Positions 40,517 through 52,098 of a stretch of 64,000 bases of DNA are shown in pieces (position 1 is the stretch's first letter; every line of letters starts with the position of its first letter). The position numbers and the translations under genes are program-made. Source of the stretch: Phaeosaccion multiseriatum (taxonomy: Eukaryota > Ochrophyta, other classes); assembly GCA_965112735.1 (NCBI GenBank), contig OZ218950.1, positions 3,658,001 to 3,722,000 of the forward strand. Reading direction: 5' to 3'. The notes under the pieces are model-generated. The model did no database searches and was not told the origin of the DNA. It worked only from the letters and a program-made list of their open reading frames with translations.

Positions 40517-43500
40517 CGTGTGTGTGTGTATGTGTGGGTGTGCGTGTGCGCGCGTGTGAATGTGTGTGTGTGTGCGTGTCAGTGTGTGTGTGTGTGCGCG
40601 CGTGTGAATGAATTGTGTGCGTGTGGGTGTGTGTGGGTGTGCGTGTGCGTGTGTGTGCGTGTGTGTGTGTGCGTGTGGTGTGCGTGCGTGTGGTGGGTGT
40701 GCGAGTGCACGTGTGTGGTTGTGGGTGTGGGAGAGAGAGAGAGAGAGCAAAGCAAAGAGTGGGGGGGTCTGTGTGCGTGTGTGTGTGTGTGTGCGTGTGG
40801 TGTGCGTGCGTGTGGTGGGTGTCGAGTGCGCGTGTGTGGGTGTGGGTGAGAGAGAGAGAGAGAGCAAAGCAAAGAGTGGGGGGGTCTGTGTGCGTGTGTG
40901 TGTGTGTGCGTGTGGTGTGCGTGCGTGTGGTGGGTGTCGAGTGCTTGTGTGTGGGTGTGGGTGTGAGAGAGAGAGAGAGAGAGCAAAGCAAAGAGTGGGG
41001 GGGTCTGTGTATGTGTGTGTGCGTGTGAATGTGTGTGCGTGTGCGTGTGTGTGCGAGTGCACGTGTGTGCGTGTGAATGTGTGTGTGTGTGCGCGCGTGT
41101 CAGTGTGTATGTGTGTGTGAATGTGTGTGCGTGTGAATGTGTGTGTGTGTGTGTGTGGGTGTGGGTGTGCGTGTGCGCGTGTGAATGTGTGTGAGTGTGT
41201 GTGCGTGTCAGTGTGTGTGTGCGCGCGTGTGAATGAATTGTGTGCGTGTGGGTGGGTGTGGGTGTGGGTGTGTGTGTGTGTGTCAGTGTGTGGGTGTGTG
41301 TGGGTGTGTGTGCGCGCGTGTGTGTGTGTATGTGTGGGTGTGCGTGTGCGCGCGTGTGAATGTGTGTGAGTGTGTGTGCGTGTCAGTGTGTGTGTGTGTG
41401 CGCGCGTGTGAATGAATTGTGTGCGTGTGCGTGTGTGTGCGTGTGTGTGTGTGCGTGTGCGTGTGGTGTGCGTGTGTGTGTGTGTGCGAGTGCACGTGTG
41501 TGGGTGTGGGTGTGTGAGAGAGAGAGCAAAGCAAAGAGTGGGGGGTGCGTATGTCTGTATGTCTGTGTATGTGTGTGTGTGTGTGCGAGTGCGCGCGTGT
41601 GTGTGTGGTGTGTGTGTGTGTGTGCGTGTGGTGTGCGTGCGTGTGGTGGGTGTGAGAGTGTGTGTGTGAATGTGTGTGCGTGTGTGAGAGAGAGAGAGCA
41701 AAGCAAAGAGTGGGGGGTCTGTGTATGTGTGTGTGGGTGTGCGAGTGCGCGAGTGTTAGTAGGGCTTTGAGCGGACTGAAAAAAAAAAGGCGCGAGCGGT
41801 TGCTTAAGACTAGGCCATTGACATAATACTAACCGTTGATTTTTCTTTTTCTTTTCTCTTTGCTCTGCCTGTTGCTTTGCTTGGAAACTCTCAGCGCTTG
41901 CGGAAGGCGAGCAAGAAGGAGGCGAGCAAGAAGGAGGGGAGCAAGAAGGAGGGGAGCAAGAACAAGACCGACCGATCGAAACCCCCCCCCCCGCAGGTCA
42001 TCAAAGCAAGATGTCGAGTCCTCCATCCACATTCCCGCACGCATGGAGTGGAGAGGCCTGTCCGTGGACGCCTCCGCCGTGCTGGTGCACCAAGGAGCTG
42101 ACGGTGCAGGGCACTTTGTGGCCCACTATAAGCACAGAGGACACTGGTACATGGCCGACGATGCAAGGGTGTGTCCGCATGAAATGGGTGAGCAAGCGCT
42201 CCTGAGGAGCGTGGAAGGTGGTGGGGACTGTGCCACCACCGTCCTGTATCGCGTCAGTGAGAGCAGCAGCTGCCCTCGCACCCAGCAGCTCCTGGATGTG
42301 GAGGCGAGGAGGAATGTCTTCATCATCCTCGTCCTCGCGACGGGCACCGAGCTTCATGATGAAGATCGGGATGGGGTGCTCTACAGCACCTTCACCATTG
42401 AGAGAGCCACTGAACTTGGTGGAGAAGAGGCCACCCTTGAGATGGTCACTCTCCGCGAGGATGGGGGTTTGGACTTCCCAAGGCAACGGATGGAGAGGGG
42501 CACGGGGGAAGGAGCAGGAGCAGCAGGAGGAGGAGAGGAGTGCCAGGGCTTCTGCCCTCGCACCCATTTCCTGCTCGAGGAAGAGACTAGGGCGCTGGGT
42601 GGTGAGAGATGCATCGTCGTCAAGCGCCAACCCGACGTACCACTCAACGAGCTGCGGGATGGTGTGCTTCTGGGCACGTTTACCACAGAACGAGCCCACC
42701 GACTGCATGGAGAGACCCCCCATGTGCTCGTCCATCTCGGAGCTGACGGAACCTTCCTCTTCCCATCAAACTTTCCCTGCGAGGCCATGGCGGACGAAGG
42801 GGTGGAAGAGAGCAAGAGGAGTGATGAGGCCTGCGACGGCCAGGCATTGTCTCCGGAGGGCATAGCAGCAGGTGGAGGGGGGCGGAGGGGTCGCGGGCAC
42901 AAGAGGAGTCGGAGCCGAATGGAGGGAGCAGGGATGGCTGCCGGCGGCGGCGGCGGCGGAGGAGGAGCAGCAGCAGCAGCAGCAGCAGGAGGAGGAGGAG
43001 GAGGAGGAGGAGGACGAGGAGGAGAAGGAGGAGGAGCAGGAGCAGGAGGACGGAGGGGTCGCGGGCAGAAGCGGAGTCGGAGCCGAATGGAGGGAGCAGG
43101 AGGAGGAGGGGGGGGGGGGGCTGGCGGCGGCGGCGGAGGAGGAGGAGGAGGAGGAGACAACGAAGACCACCGGGAGGAAGACGATGAGAGTGTGGCCGAT
43201 ACGGAACTGGAGATTGAGGAGGACTCGGAACCCCCCCTTCCGAGTCCTCCTCAATCTCCAGTTCCGTATCGGCCACACTCTCATCGTCTTCCTCCCGGTG
43301 GTCTTCGTTGTCTCCTCCTCCTCCTCCTCCTCCGCCGCCGCCGCCAGCTGGAGTACGGGGAGAAGGAGGAGGAGGACGAGTTGATGGCCCAAGCCCCTGC
43401 GGCCGGCCCCGGTGAGACGGAGGAGGGGGCAGTCATTGACCTCACCGGGATGAGCGACGACGATGGGGGTGCCGACCGGGGGGGCGACAGGCGCAGTCCT

Positions 43501-44688
43501 GAGCAGCAACAGGAACCACCAGTAATTGATATCGCCAGCAGCAGCGACGATGAGGATGAGGTAAGACGTGGGCTGATGCAGCAGGAAGACGTGCGTGCAT
43601 TGCTTACGGGTTGATTGGTTCTCTGCCCCCCCCCAGGACGAGGAGCAACAAGCTGATGGAGCAGGAAGCAGGAGTAGCGGCAACACCGTCAACAATGTGG
43701 TAAGCAAGGCAAGCAAGGGCTGGCTGCTTGCTGCCGCGCAGGGCCTTGCTTGCTCACGACTTTGATTTGTGTGCTGTCCCAACCTTGCTCGTGCACCAGG
43801 ACGTGGCTGCTGAAGTCAAGCAAATGCTGAAGAATTGGGGTGTCCGCGGGGAAAACCCAAAGCCGAAGGATGTGAAAAAAGCGGTAGGTGCTTTTGCTTG
43901 CTTGTGGCTGGCTGACACAGCTTGTTGCAGTCTTTTTTTTTTGCTAATTTTGGACCAACCCCCGCCCGCTGCTCAGTGCGACAACTATCTGGCAGGATAC
44001 CTGCTGTCCTCCACCACCCCCTACTGTGGGCGCCATGAGCTACCCCCTGGTGGGTACGAATGGGGAGGTGAGGCAGTGTGGCCCAAGGGCGGTAGAATTG
44101 TGCAGTTTACCTGCCCCGACTGCAAGGAGGTGGTCAAATGCCCCACCCTGCATACCAAGGAGGCAGGGGACATGGCGGCCAAGACGTTGTGGCGAACCCA
44201 CAAGTCTGGCTTTCCTGCGACCGGGGAGTCTGGGTCCGAGACCTTCAAGTTTTGCTCGGGGAATCACCCCGGGTTTAACGAGTTTGCGGCCGCAATGCGC
44301 CCTGGGGCAAACCCGGACGACTGCGACGACCATGGGAGGGACTTCATCCTCTCCAAGGGCAACGGCGAGACGGAGAAGCAGCTCCTCGCCGACCACTTGA
44401 ATCTTGTGGCCAAGGGTCGCTACTTCGGCCGCGGAACCAGCGACAGGAGCAGCGCCCCCCCCGAACTACTCAGGGGCTTTACGCTGTGGGGTGAGCTTCT
44501 CCGACACAATGGCGAGACGGGGAAGATCATTTCCTGCTTGGGGTTCCATGTGCTATCGTCCACGATGAGGACGGGGCCCATGGTGCTGAATGGACTGCAC
44601 AACGACCGGAGAGTAGACGAGGTTGGTACTAGTATGCGAGTGGCTGCCTCAGCCATTGCTTGCTTCTGCGTGGCTGTTACTCACACTG

Positions 44689-44745
<57 letters not shown>

Positions 44746-44756
44746 ATCTCTCACTG

Positions 44757-44834
<78 letters not shown>

Positions 44835-44886
44835 CCTCTCTCTCTCTCTCTCTCTCTCACTGCCTCTCTCTCTCTCTCTCACACTG

Positions 44887-44960
<74 letters not shown>

Positions 44961-44961
44961 C

Positions 44962-44994
<33 letters not shown>

Positions 44995-45036
44995 TCTCTC
45001 TCTCTCTCTCACTGCCTCTCTCTCTCTCTCACACTG

Positions 45037-45071
<35 letters not shown>

Positions 45072-46894
45072 TGCCTGTATCGTCCCTCGACTTTAGGTCC
45101 TTGAATCAGTGCACAACGCAGAGTGCTTCCCCCCAAGCACCCTACGCGCGATAATGGCCACGAGCCTCCTCTTCTCGAACGAGGCGCATGGACCCAAGGG
45201 AGCACAGTACAAGCAGGCCCCTCACGCCCAACTCTTGGACCAAGTTCTGCGGTTCAAGAACCATTCCGGGGATGCCAACAAACCCAACAAGTCTTCCATT
45301 TCTTTCCGAGACTTGGAATTCTTGAGCAAGACCGGCCTGCTCTCCCCGCACAAGCTCGAGGTCTGGAACCACCTCAACGAGCACTACCTCAGCAGGACAG
45401 GGTCCGGGCGTGCGCAGCTCAAGCTGCCCCACTGCAACCTGCACACCGTAGTGACACGAGGGCAGAACACCGAGGACGAGAAGCGGCGACTCAAGGGCGA
45501 CATACTGCAGTTGAAGACAAGGGAGCAGTTCGAAGCCTTTGTGACGCAGGCGAGCAAGCCAGACGGTTGGGGCCACGAGGACACGAAGCACGTCATGAAC
45601 CTGTGGGACCAGTGCCCAAAGACGAGCATTCGTACGCCGAAGGAGGCGCTGGACTTCAATCTGGAGCAGGTGAGCGGTTGCTTGTTGACGTGTTTAGTTG
45701 GTTGACTGCCCTCGCTCAAACGATCGATCCCCTCCACCCCTGCCCTCAACAACCCAGGACTCCGTCAAGCTGCTTCGCTGGCTGTACAAACGATTCCTAT
45801 CGTCGCCGGAGGCGAAGGTCGCTCTCGTCGTCGCCAATCGGCCCGACTACCTGCTCAGTGGGAAAGCGCCTGGCTCAAAGGGGCCCGAGGGAAAGAACAT
45901 CTACCTCCAGATGTTCAAGTCAAAGGAAGGGCGCAAGACGTTGGCTGTGAACAACGGTATGGCGGGCGCCGATGGATGCTTTTCGTTTAACAGGGCGGCC
46001 GTGGAACTCAGAGATGAGCCGCCAACGACCAAGTACTTTCGCTTCCACTTCGACGGAGGCTTTGCCGGCAAGCCGTTCCTGATAGTACGCAAGACGAGAA
46101 AAGACAAGCATGGCAATTTCCTCCGGTCGCAGCGCATGCTCTACCACAACCCCACGGTATGTAGCGTTTCTTTTTGCTTCTCACTTGACTCGCTCCTGCG
46201 TAGCTAACCTCGTGGCTTGCACGCCCGCACCCACACCAGGCCCTCGCTGTCCTCCACCTCTATTCGGGGTGCAGGAGCAGTAAGACGTTCCAGTTTTACC
46301 CACGTCTCCGGTGCCTCTTCCTCTGGACCCTTGCTGGCGAGCCGGAGAGGCCGCTCACGGACCCCTTCATGGCCGAGATCATCATCTCCTTCATCATCGG
46401 CCTCTCCGATGGTGAGTAAGATTGCCCATCATCGCTCAGCAATGCGCCCTCACGTACTTGACTTGGCCTGCCTCACGCAAAGCTTGCTTGCCCCTTTCCC
46501 CTCCCTCCCTCGCTCAGGGGACGGCTCCTCCGCCCTCATGTACCTCTCGGCCGACGGGAGAAGGATGTGGAGGGCCGTCTTCTCCATTCACTCGGGGGTG
46601 AAGGAGGAGGTCGAGCAGATCCGAGAGATGCTCCCACATGCCGTCAAGCAGGTGACCGGCAATGAGCTTAACAAGCGGGGGAGGATGTACCCCCACCTGT
46701 ACCGCACGAAGGACGACGCGGACCGCGTTACGGCCATGAGCATCGCAGTCTGGTCGGTCAGCTGGACCACTCGCCACGACTGGATCCTCATCCACCAGGC
46801 CTTTAACACGGTCAAGCCGCAGCCGCGCCTGTCACGGAAGGTCGTCGACGACCCGACCAACCGGTACGTGCCGGACCACGTTCCGGGAAAGTAG
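38737..46894 (+). CDS. Ubiquitin-specific-protease-like protein with novel C-terminal region; exon 2 broken by an insertion
   Basis: Exons: 38737-39078; 39181-39525, continuing at 40002-40028 after an insertion; about 41895-43560; 43637-43699; 43800-43883; 43977-44621; 45097-45669; 45758-46156; 46240-46411; 46518-46894. USP (peptidase C19) signatures: Cys box [16 protein letters not shown] (Cys about 106), QDA box [14 protein letters not shown], strand AEYVMVIIN, and His box [18 protein letters not shown] followed by WYMADDARV. Exon 3 then has a duplicated domain (two PRT...LRDG/DRDGVL..TFT.ER blocks), basic [11 protein letters not shown] repeats and two SUMO-interacting-like motifs ([17 protein letters not shown]). 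Exons 4-10 all join in phase and encode about 600 residues I do not recognise, including a CPDC...C..H cluster. Breaks: the 472-bp insertion in exon 2, and a frame mismatch at the C-run 41,982-41,992. Inference: a nuclear deubiquitinase- or desumoylase-like protein, possibly inactivated. Confidence 0.55.
39526..39616. mobile_element. 91-bp perfect hairpin element (copy 1) in the protease-like exon
   Basis: The 5' arm TGTAAGAAGGCATCCTTTTG... is an exact inverse of the 3' arm ending ...CTTCTTACA, about 35 bp per arm with a roughly 21-bp loop containing TGAATATTCA. It starts TG and ends CA. The flank before it ends CACC. The same CACC follows the far end of the composite insert (39998-40001), and removing insert plus one CACC restores the reading frame. 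Confidence 0.9.
39617..39940 (-). repeat. Inverted duplicate of protease-like exon 2
   Basis: Inverse copy of 39202-39525 with only two obvious base differences over 324 bp (codons for Gly/Arg and Val/Ile). Together with the central hairpin it forms a palindrome of about 740 bp. It ends within GCT, which is shared with the hairpin arm that follows (microhomology). Confidence 0.9.
39938..39997. mobile_element. Half copy of the hairpin element (copy 2)
   Basis: Loop plus the 3' arm of the same hairpin, in the opposite loop orientation, ending CTTCTTACA followed by the CACC duplication and the resumed exon (GCC GAG TAT...). Confidence 0.85.
40029..41760 (+). repeat. GT-rich satellite with seven conserved CAAAGCAAAGAGTGGGG blocks
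   Basis: About 1.7 kb of (GT)n/GTGCGTGT repeat filling the intron after exon 2. Seven times (about 40,231, 40,355, 40,731, 40,851, 40,967, 41,515, 41,687) a GA-run is followed by the block CAAAGCAAAGAGTGGGG and GTCTGTGT. Spacing varies, about 117-120 bp in three cases. Long Thr/His frames on the minus strand are an effect of composition. Confidence 0.9.
40090..40178. mobile_element. 89-bp hairpin element, second subfamily (copy 3)
   Basis: The 5' arm TGTTAGAAGTCGTGC... and the 3' arm ...GCACGACTTCTAACA are exact inverses, with a loop containing TGAATTCA. It shares CTTTTGCTAG.CTGG with copy 1 at the same arm position, although the rest of the arm differs with matching changes on both sides. 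It is flanked by TGCG on both sides (possible 4-bp target duplication, but in GT repeat). Confidence 0.9.
43121..43347. repeat. Perfect 110-bp palindrome inside coding exon 3
   Basis: Arms 43121-43230 and 43238-43347 are inverse complements around a C7 spacer. The left arm encodes the acidic stretch ending EIEEDSE. The right arm, its reverse complement, stays open in the same frame and yields a Pro/Leu/Arg stretch that ends where the acidic sequence resumes ([10 protein letters not shown]). Confidence 0.95.
44690..45072 (+). repeat. (TC)n repeat with CACTGCC interruptions in an intron
   Basis: Nearly 380 bp of CT dinucleotides broken by TCACTGCC words, directly upstream of the acceptor of exon 7 (CTTTAG), so it doubles as an extreme polypyrimidine tract. 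Confidence 0.95.
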
Positions 46895-47074
46895 ATTTAC
46901 AGCGACAACGACGACGAGCAGAAGGAGGAGCAGAAGGAGGAGCAGCAGCAGCGGGAGGAGGACGACGACGAGGAGGAGGAACGGATCAGCGAGGAGCAGA
47001 TCCTGCAAGACATCCTCGCCGCCAGGGACGAGGACGGTGAGAACGAGGACGAGCACGACAACCGAGGAGTCTGA
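46895..47074 (+). other. In-frame acidic extension after the TAG of the protease-like gene
   Basis: After TAG (46892-46894) the same frame stays open for 59 codons, very Asp/Glu/Gln-rich (EERISEEQILQDILAA block), to a TGA at 47072. Either the 3' UTR by chance, or the former C-terminus cut off by a stop mutation. Confidence 0.4.
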
Positions 47075-47617
47075 GCAGGAGCTGGCGACGGCCCTGAGGT
47101 TGCTTCCGGTAGCTACCTTCTCCTCCTCCTGCTGCTGGTCGCGCTGCCAAGGCATGTACGTCAGTTCCGAGGACCTTGTGTGGGCAGCAGCAGGAGCAGG
47201 AGCGAGCAGCAGCAGCAGCAGCAGGAGCAGCAGGAGCAGTAACACACAGTACAAGTAGTAGTGGTAAAAGACAAGTAATATTAGTTATAGAAGTCACGAG
47301 CCTCGCCACAGCCAAGCAAGCAAGCGGGACGCAGCTACATTTGCCTGCCGCCGTCTCTCCGCCGCCACCGACCGCGCGAGCGAGCCGTCCCTGCTCTATA
47401 CACATGGTGGCCGTCAGGGGCCGCTCGCGTGCTACAGGTAGGGGCGCAAGCTTGGCGTGGACTAGAACAATTGATATTAGAATGCGTTCCGATGCGTGTG
47501 CGCGCGCTTGCCGGCCGGTTCTCGTCTCCAGCCAGGGGGGAAGGGCTGCGGAACCGTTCGGGCAACCCTCGCTGCCTCTTGCTCTCCGTGGTCTTGGGGC
47601 CGGGCTTGTCCAAGAAG

Positions 47618-48443
47618 AAGGAGTCTCCCCTCCCTCCTGCTCCTCCTCCTGCTGCTCTTGTTCCTCGAGGCGGCGAGCCGTATCCCCCACCAATTGATTA
47701 TACGTCTTCATGGCGCCCTTCAAGTCGCCCCGCAGCTCGCAGTCCAGTGCCCTGCGCGTCTCCTCTACAGTGCTCGCCCTTGCAGACAACCCTAACAAGA
47801 CCTCCTTCTCCCCCAGTTCGGCGTACAGTCTGCTCAGCTCCAGCCACGACACCCGCTCCTCCTTCTCGTCCTGCTTCTCCTCGCCGGCCTCTGTATCACC
47901 AACCGCACCACCTCCACCTCCACCACCCCTCTTGGACGTGATGTGCGCTGCCCCCTTACTCCCTCTCCCCCTTGCTGTGGTCATGCTCCTCTGCTGCTTG
48001 GCCTGCTTGGCCACGATGCTGGGGCCGGAGTGGCAATTCAGACTCCGAATAGCCGAGTTGGCAATGAGCGAAGGAGGCAAACGCAACGGCATGGGGGCAG
48101 CAGGAGCAGCAGCAGTCGTAGCAACAGCAGTTGGTGACACAGAAAGCGTCGCCACCACCCGGCACGCCGCGAGCAGGCTCCTTTGACACTCTTGTCTCTC
48201 ATGCTGGTGTATCACCAACTGCTGCTGCTGTACCACCAAGTGGTGATCCTGCTGGTTCTGCTCACGCCCCGTCCCCACACCTGGAAGCGCGCTTCCTCCT
48301 CCTCCCCCGACGTATAGACGCCTGAAGAGCTGCACGAAGAGCTCCTTTGCCACTCCTCCATGGAGCATGGCGAGGTGCTGCAGGGGCTTTAGTACGTCCC
48401 TGACAGGAATCTCAATGTCCGGGAGCTCCCCTGCCGATACCGC
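47618..48443 (-). pseudogene. DNA-PKcs (PIKK) FAT-region fragment
   Basis: Begins at an acceptor (CGCACGCAG at 48444-48452) and reads ELPDIEIPVRDVLKPLQHLA then AKELFVQLFRRLY. This corresponds to the LPDIQI...LITPLQAVA...AKQLFSSLF segment of DNA-PKcs. After a Gln/Gly-rich insert it continues LPPSLIANSAIRSLNC and then WLELSRLYAELGEKEVLLGL and GDLKGAMKTYNQLV, which match the W.ELAKLY..IGE.DVL.G and Y.EA.KQYDEAL helices in the same order. No other part of this roughly 4,000-residue kinase is seen on either side, and EML exons occupy the same strand upstream. A stranded fragment is therefore more likely than a whole gene, unless the rest lies outside the window. Confidence 0.6.
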
Positions 48444-48979
48444 CTGCGTGCGGACAAAAGGAGGGGGGGAGGGAGTAGGGGCAAGTTTTCAAATTTTCAC
48501 TTGCGTGTCACTTTACGCAAACTGCTTGTACTAGAACAGCGTACTCTGCACTATTCTACTACCGGTGCGTGTGACAACCTCCCCTCCCCCCCGCCTCCGT
48601 CCAAACAAGTGTTTGGACCATCGAAACAGGTCACAGGTCCACCCAATCCACCTCTACATATGTACAATCTCACGAACCCTAACGCACCTAAACATGGCGT
48701 CCTTCGGCGGTCTTCCGTCCTTTGCCGTGGCGCCTTCACCCGTACCAGCCCCCTCCATGCGACTGCTGTGTAGCGCCGCCCCGTCACGCCTCCACCATCG
48801 TCGGCACCGCTGTCTCCGCCAATGTTACGCAAGAGCAAGGAGGTGTCCTGGACCTGGGAAGGGTACGCCGCGGTACTGCCCACAGCCTCCTCCTCCCCCT
48901 CCTTGCTGGGTTTGTCTCCAGCTAGAGTCCTGCGGCCCCACCTGCGCGCTGCCGTTCTTGACCATGCTACTGGGGAGCC

Positions 48980-51900
48980 CCCCCGCCCCTCCTCCTCCGC
49001 CCACAGTCTGACTCGTCGTCCACTCACAGTCCAAACCTTGGTCGGACTAGTATAGGCATACAGGCATACAGGCACACGGGCACACACACAGGCATATAGG
49101 CATACAGGCATACGGGCATACAGGCATACAGGCATACATGCATACATGCATACAGGCACACAGGCATACAGGCATGCAGGCATACAGGCACATATGCATA
49201 CAAGCATACAGGCATGCAGGCACACAGGCATACAGCCAAAAAGGCATACAGGCATACAGGTATACAGGCATACAGGCATGCAGGCATAGGGGTAGGTGTG
49301 CGGCTCATATCTTCGACGCTCTGACCTTAGTGGCGCTGAGTGCATTGACGGGCCCCTCGTGAGCCTTGTGCACCTTGGCCACCCTGCGCCCCTCCCATGT
49401 GTACAAGTGCCCGCTCGCCGTGCCCGTTACGAGTAACCGCCCCGCTCTTCCTTCTCCTCCTTCTCCTCCTCCCCCCCCACCACCACCACCACCACCACCA
49501 CCTCCTTGTCTGTCCTGCTTTCCCCCGTCACTCGGAGAGGAGGAGGAGGAGGAGGGGAGGGGCAGGGAGGCTGCGCACACGCAGGGCTGGATGCAAGCGT
49601 CTCCCTTGTGGCCGAACATTCCCTTCTTGCCCTTGAGAGAGCGCCCAGACATGGCCCAGAACTTGACGTGGTTCACACCGCCCGTCACCAGCGAGTTCTG
49701 CCAGCAGCAGAGGGAGAGGAGAGGAGAGCAGAGGAGAGGGCGGGACGGGGCAGGAGAGGAGAGGAGAGGAGAGCAGAGAGGGGCAGACGGGCCGTGAGTG
49801 TGACGGTGTGGGTGAGAAGGTGATGATGGGGGGGAGGAAGGGTGGGGTGGGAGTGGGGAGGGGGTGGGGTGGGAGTGGATGAATGCTGCGCGCAGCCTGA
49901 CCTTCTTTCACGCCTCCATGGGAGGGGGAGCTCCCTTTCCCCACTTCATCTTGCTCGACCTCAAATAACGGCACCACAAGTAAGCAACCTCTGCACGCAG
50001 CATTGCCTTCTCCTCCCTCCCTCCCTCCCTCTCTCCCTCCCTCCCACCCATCCCTCGCACCTTCTTACCCTCCTAACCCCCCCCTCCTTCCACACACAAC
50101 CCACCTCGTCTGTCCAATGCGCAAAGAGCACCTTGTTGCTATCCCCCCTCCCCGAGGCCAGCAGAGAGACATTGCTCCACGCCCCCCCCCGGTCCGCCCA
50201 CACGGCGTGAGAATGCTCATCGTCCTGCCCCACACTGGCCAGCCGCGTGCCCCCCGGGGAGAAAGCCAGCGCCAAGATCCCCCGAGTGTGGAAGCCCTGA
50301 AGCGTCTGGAGGTGATGTCCCGAGGCGCTGTCCCACACCCTAATGGCGGGGCGCTTGCCAATCTGCCCCGTTGCAATGTAACGGCGATCGCTGCTGATCG
50401 CCAGGGAGATGATGTCATCGGTGTGGCCCTGATGAAAGCGTTGCTCCCTACTGCTTCCACCGCCGCCACCACCACCACCACCACCGCTCCTGAGGTTGCT
50501 GCCTGATCCGTCTCCTTCTTCCTCTCCTTCTTCACAGTCTTGTTCCTCGTCTTGTGCCTCCCCCCCCACCCCCCCTGCCTACCGGACTGCGCTGAAGCAG
50601 CACTCCCACCGTGGCCGCGTGGTAGGCAATGTCCCCTGTAGCCGTGTACCAAAGGTTGCCCCTACAATCGTGGCTGCGATAACCGTGGATCCACTCCAAG
50701 TGGAGGGCGATGGCGGGGGCGCCGGGGGTTGTCTGTGGGCGGGTACGTGGGTACCCTGACCGCCCCGAGCCAAGGCTTTATTGCCATGAACTCATCCCCT
50801 CCCCCTCGGCCCCCTTCCAGCAGCAACCCCCCGCCTCCTCCTCCTCCTCCTTCTTCTTCTTCTCTGCCAACGCTACCACCGCCTCCTCCTCCGCCCTCGC
50901 CTCCTCGCACGCCCCCTAGTCTCCTCCCCCCTCCTCCTCCGGCTCCCGCCCCTCCCGCCGCCCCTGGTCGTCCCTTGCTTCGCTGCTGCTGCTGCCGGAG
51001 GAGCAATAGGGGCAAATCGTCGCCAAACTCGTCCCAGCTTCCGTCTACTCCCCCCCCTCCCACCCCATGCTGCTGTTGCTGCCGCGGATGCTGAGAAGCA
51101 TAGGTTGACGGAGGTAGAGAGGAGGAGGATGTCGTAGCTACAGCCGTCTCACGCACAGACATTTCGTGGCGCCACTGAAAGACACAGCGGTCGTTACCCC
51201 CCGTTGTGATGAGGCATTCGTCTCCGGCGGTGAAGCAGCACTTGGTCACGTGGCTGTGTAGTGTCAAGTCGGATCGGCGAGGGCGTAGAACAGAGGGGGA
51301 CGGTAGCATGGGAGGTAGGTAGGTAGGTGGGAGGTACGTGGGTAGGTAGGTGAGAAGGTGAGAAGGTAGATGGATAGGCAGGGTGAGGTGAGATGCGCGG
51401 GTAGGCAGGTAGGTCGGTAGGTGGGTAGGTGGGCAGGGATAGGTATGGAAAGAATGAGACAAAACCAATTGTACCAATGCGTGTACCTCTACATACCCGT
51501 ACGTATGCCTCTACATACCCGTATGTTTGCCTCTACATGCCCGAAAGTATGCCTCTACATACCCGTACGTATGCCTCTACATACGCGTATGTTGGCCTCT
51601 ACATGCCCGTACGAATGCCTCTACATGCCCGTACGTATGTCTCTACATACCCGTATGTTTGCCTCTACATGCCCGTATGTATGCCTCTACATGCCCGTAC
51701 GTATGTCTCTACATGCCCGTATGTATGCCTCTACATGCCCGTACGTATGCCTCTACATGCCCGTACCTGCTATGCCCCCTTGCCTCCAGGAACTGCGCCC
51801 CCACAGACACGCAGGGCCAGCGGAAGAGCTTCACGAGGCCGAAGTCGTCAGTCGTCGCCAACACATTCCCTGTGGAGGAGGACCAGGCAAAGGAAGGGGG

Positions 51901-52047
51901 GGGGGTGGCAAAGGAAAGGGCAGGGGCAAGGGCAAGGGTATTATGGCAGCGCATTTCAAGACAGGGTCAGAGCGGAGATTGCGCCGTGAGGATGGTAGTT
52001 GATGGGTTGGTGAATAGGATGTTAAGAGGACTACGCACACATCGCAA

Positions 52048-52098
<51 letters not shown>

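Noticed and set aside
40136-41701. 521-residue Thr/His open frame on the minus strand
   Set aside because: Pure effect of the GT/CA satellite, which is open in several frames; no start context or domain.
49024-49345. Cys/Met/Pro repeat protein (metallothionein-like look)
   Set aside because: Translation of an octamer tandem repeat with no conserved ends.
51480-51772. CRISPR-like array of regular 22-bp units
   Set aside because: Units are contiguous without unique spacers, and the genome is eukaryotic with spliceosomal introns.
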